A stretch of DNA of 64,000 nucleotides from Fodinibacter sp963834965 (GTDB lineage: Bacteria; Actinomycetota; Actinomycetes; Actinomycetales; Dermatophilaceae), in contig CAWIEI010000034.1 of assembly GCA_963834965.1 (NCBI GenBank), positions 124,001 through 188,000 of the forward strand, read 5' to 3'. Made by a program: the position numbers and the translations under genes. Shown here piece by piece: positions 61,908-64,000 of the stretch; the first letter of the stretch is position 1; each line of letters starts with the position of its first letter. The notes under the pieces are model-generated. The model was not told the DNA's origin and searched no databases. It worked only from the letters and a program-made list of their open reading frames with translations.

Positions 61908-62666
61908 CTACTCGGCCGGCGTCCTTCGCGAACGGACCAGCGCGACGCCGCCGACGACCAGGGCCACGACGCCGAGGGCCAACCCGACCAGACCCAGGGT
62001 TCGCCCGGTGTCGGCGTCGGACTTCGTCGCATAGCTCGACAGGTCCACCGCCGGCGCCGCGCCGGCCGGGTCGGTCGTGGCCGGGGCCACCGCATCGGCT
62101 CCGGGGGCTGTGGCGGCATGGAGGGCCAGGATCGCGGTGGGGCTCTCCGGCGGGTTGGCCGGGTCGGTGACGGGCTCGACCCACGAGCTGACCTTTCCGT
62201 TGCTGTAGGTCTGCACCACGGGGAAGGCCACCTGGTCGGCGTCGGGCAACGGCCCGACCAGGATCTGGAAGGCGGCGAACCCGCCGATCGGGATGCCCTG
62301 GCTGCCGGGGCCGGCGGTGTACACCACTTCTCCGACGCCGTCGGTGATGGTGCCGTCATCGGTTGTGATCGGCGGGTTGAACTTCACCGGAATGGTGCTC
62401 ACCACCCAGCCGGGGGCGGCTGCGGGCATGACGGAGGCGATCGGGTCGTTGGTGGGGAACTTGATGGTGACCTTGGTGGTCGTGGCCGCGTCCTGCTCGT
62501 TGGGGACCCGGAACGTCAGGATCGAGTCGGGCGCTGCCTTGGTCGAGTCGTCTGCGGACACGGTGACGTGGGCGCTGGCCGAGCCGGCGAAGGCGATCAG
62601 GCAGACGGCGGCGGCCGCGGCTGCGGCCCCGAGCCGTCGGGATCTGGGTGGGTGGACACTACGCAT
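61908..62666 (-). CDS. YcnI-type copper-binding protein (DUF1775)
   Basis: 252 residues. Signal peptide RRLGAAAAAAAVCLIAFAGSASA is followed by a mature N-terminus HVTVSADDSTKAAPDSILTFRVPNEQD, giving the His1 that binds copper in this family. The DUF1775 domain continues through FPTNDPIASVMPAAAPGWVVSTIPVKF to FPVVQTYSNGKVSSWVEP. An Ala/Pro linker and one C-terminal membrane helix (LGLVGLALGVVALVVGGVALV) anchor it outside the cell. The neighbours are copper-handling genes. Confidence 0.93.
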   Translation of the reverse strand: MRSVHPPRSRRLGAAAAAAAVCLIAFAGSASAHVTVSADDSTKAAPDSILTFRVPNEQDAATTTKVTIKFPTNDPIASVMPAAAPGWVVSTIPVKFNPPITTDDGTITDGVGEVVYTAGPGSQGIPIGGFAAFQILVGPLPDADQVAFPVVQTYSNGKVSSWVEPVTDPANPPESPTAILALHAATAPGADAVAPATTDPAGAAPAVDLSSYATKSDADTGRTLGLVGLALGVVALVVGGVALVRSRRTPAE

Positions 62667-62752
62667 GGGGGCTCCTGGACATCGAAGAGGCGGAATCGGG
62701 TGGCACGAGATGCCGCTGCCCGGTGAGGGTGGGCGGCGGGAAGTGACGTCGA

Positions 62753-63325
62753 TCAGGCGGGCAGGAGCGGTGGGCCGCGAACCGTGATCGCCGTGGCGGG
62801 CGTACGCCCGTGGCCGACCCGCGTCGGCCCGGTGGGAAGCTCGTGCAGCAGCTCGATCGACGCGGGGGGAACCGCCCGGGGCCGGACCAGGCGTCTCCAG
62901 ACCTCGCCCAGCACCCGCCAGGCGGCCAGCTCACCGCGGCGCAGCCACCACGACAGGGCCAGGACGGCGGCCGTGTGTGCCAGCAGCATGGGCGGGGTGA
63001 CCGGCATGGTCTCGGTCATCGCTGCGTGGTGGTGCTCAGCGCCCATCGGAAGAGCGAGGTGCATGCCCAGCTGCACCAGGGTCACGGCGACGACGATCGT
63101 GGGAAGGGTCCGCTCGCGACGCGTGAGGAGAGCGGACGTGAGGCCGACGGCAGCGAGGATGCCGAGCACCAGCCCGGCGCTCGGCGGTCCACCCCCAGCG
63201 GCCAGGTGCGCCACCCCGCCCAGTGCGACCGACGTCGCCGTGAACACCGGGGCGCGCAGCGACAGCCTCAGCCGCTGGAGGGCCTGGTCGGTGGGTTGGG
63301 TGGTGGCGACCACGGCGGCGGCCAT
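62753..63325 (-). CDS. Membrane protein of the copper cluster, function unknown
   Basis: 190 residues from ATG 63325, one base after the upstream stop. About four membrane segments: APVFTATSVALGGVAHLAAGG, GLVLGILAAVGLTSALL, LPTIVVAVTLVQLGMHLALP and PMLLAHTAAVLALSWWL. The third is followed by MGAEHHHAAMTETMPVTPPML, a His/Met-rich extracytoplasmic-looking loop that could bind copper. A hydrophilic tail follows. Position between the CopD-like and YcnI genes supports a copper role, which is inference. Confidence 0.8.
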   Translation of the reverse strand: MAAAVVATTQPTDQALQRLRLSLRAPVFTATSVALGGVAHLAAGGGPPSAGLVLGILAAVGLTSALLTRRERTLPTIVVAVTLVQLGMHLALPMGAEHHHAAMTETMPVTPPMLLAHTAAVLALSWWLRRGELAAWRVLGEVWRRLVRPRAVPPASIELLHELPTGPTRVGHGRTPATAITVRGPPLLPA

Positions 63326-63326
63326 G

Positions 63327-64000
63327 TCAACGGACCGGGTACACGGTGGTGGCGGAGTAGTCGGTGGTCTCGTCGGTCCTGATCTGCGCGGTGAGGGTCC
63401 AGCTGCCTGCCTGCGGGACCACCACGGTGGCCACCTTCCCCTCACCGACCCCGCTCGGGGTGAAGATGACCTCCACGGGCCCCAGGCCCTGGGTGCGTTC
63501 GACCAGGCTGCCGCGTACCTCGACGAACGGCACCGGTCGGCCCCCCGCGGAGGTGTGGATGCTCATCGTGGTGGGGCCGGGCTTGGTCCGAGCCACGTCG
63601 AACCGGACCGTGATGTTCTCGCCGTTGTTGCCGCGGCCCACGACGGTCGCGGCGTACGGCGGGTCGTAGTCGACCTTGGCCGGCTCGGTGTTGACCAGCA
63701 CCGCCGACAAGCCGAGCACCACCGCGGCGATCACCACCTCCGCGATCACCGACCTCCGCAGCTGAGCCACGGAGGGTTCGACCCGCCGGGCCGGCGCCTG
63801 CGTGCCGACCACGGTGGTGGTCGCGCTGGTGCCCGCCGCCCGAGGTGCCCCGGGTGGCGGGGCGGGGGTGGCAGCCGGGACCTCCGGCGCGCTCGGCCCC
63901 AGCGTGCTGCGGTTCACCCACCGGCGGCCCAGGTCGGCCAGCACCAGGAGGCCGCACAGGCCGGCGACCTTGGCCATGACCAGGTACCCGTAGGTGGTGC
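63327..64000 (-). CDS. CopD/YcnJ-like copper protein (5' part outside the window)
   Basis: The frame is open to the right edge, so the N-terminal part is missing; about 224 codons are seen. TTYGYLVMAKVAGLCGLLVLADLGRRWVNR matches the end of the CopD membrane domain (YGxLLxxKxxL..LGxxNR), then a Pro/Ala linker, SVAQLRRSVIAEVVIAAVVLGLSAVLVNTEPAK (last helix pair), and an extracytoplasmic beta domain (YAATVVGRGNNGENITVRFDVARTKPG to GSWTLTAQIRTDETTDYSATTVYPV) as in YcnJ C-termini. It probably imports or senses copper with YcnI. First gene of this minus-strand operon inside the window. Confidence 0.85.
   Translation of the reverse strand, partial: TTYGYLVMAKVAGLCGLLVLADLGRRWVNRSTLGPSAPEVPAATPAPPPGAPRAAGTSATTTVVGTQAPARRVEPSVAQLRRSVIAEVVIAAVVLGLSAVLVNTEPAKVDYDPPYAATVVGRGNNGENITVRFDVARTKPGPTTMSIHTSAGGRPVPFVEVRGSLVERTQGLGPVEVIFTPSGVGEGKVATVVVPQAGSWTLTAQIRTDETTDYSATTVYPVR

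Overview
The window is a stretch of chromosome from a very GC-rich actinobacterium. Gene starts are often GTG, third codon positions are almost always G or C, and families such as DUF3817, DUF6350, PspC-type kinases, 13E12-type DUF222/HNH genes and F420-linked oxidoreductases point to Micrococcales. Intrasporangiaceae is my best guess; that is inference, since no rRNA marker is present. I found no rRNA, tRNA, CRISPR array, phage or complete transposon.

Layout. 1-6.4 kb: a truncated molybdopterin oxidoreductase, SURF1, DUF3817, guaA, a small membrane protein, a frameshifted DUF222/HNH gene with an SOS-box-like site, and a DUF4242 gene. 6.4-12.7 kb: glyoxalase-fold and ankyrin proteins, a MazEF-like pair, a lipase-like hydrolase, and an unusual asparagine synthetase fused to an F420-0:gamma-glutamyl-ligase-like domain. 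12.9-16.7 kb: flippase-like protein, PIG-L deacetylase, glycosyltransferase and Nudix enzyme. 16.7-20.7 kb: an envelope-stress module of two divergent PspC units with a kinase and response regulator. 20.8-30.3 kb: housekeeping and DNA repair (quinone reductase, family 5 uracil-DNA glycosylase, a broken amino-acid oxidase, ArfB, a LigD-type polymerase, PcrA/UvrD) plus an M23 peptidase and a lipase. 30.5-34.7 kb: two tandem secreted M4 metalloproteases and a lipoprotein.

34.9-50.9 kb: sucC-sucD-DUF6350-purN and then purH with its ZTP riboswitch. Between purN and purH lies a ~10 kb galactoside-use island: GH42 beta-galactosidase, DeoR regulator and galT on one strand; an ABC importer and GH36 alpha-galactosidase on the other. 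The two operons diverge from a control region with recognisable promoters and matching operator half-sites, so one repressor could switch uptake, hydrolysis and galactose-1-phosphate handling together. An F420-type oxidoreductase sits between this island and the purH riboswitch.

50.9-60.6 kb, mostly minus strand: a ring-opening amidohydrolase (cyanuric acid/barbiturate family), carbamate kinase and CaiB/BaiF CoA-transferase, then a small protein, a decayed membrane gene, a striking 133-base nested palindrome array, an NmrA-like protein and a HyuA/HyuB pair. This looks like catabolism of N-heterocycles or cyclic amides, substrate unknown. 61-64 kb: a methyltransferase and a copper-handling cluster (YcnI, an unnamed membrane protein, a CopC/CopD-like protein cut by the window end).

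Two signals run across genes. The word G(G/T)ATGCCG and its complement occur about once per kilobase, on both strands, including as inverted pairs that build terminator stems. Four genes carry frameshifts or stops, which may be decay or assembly error.
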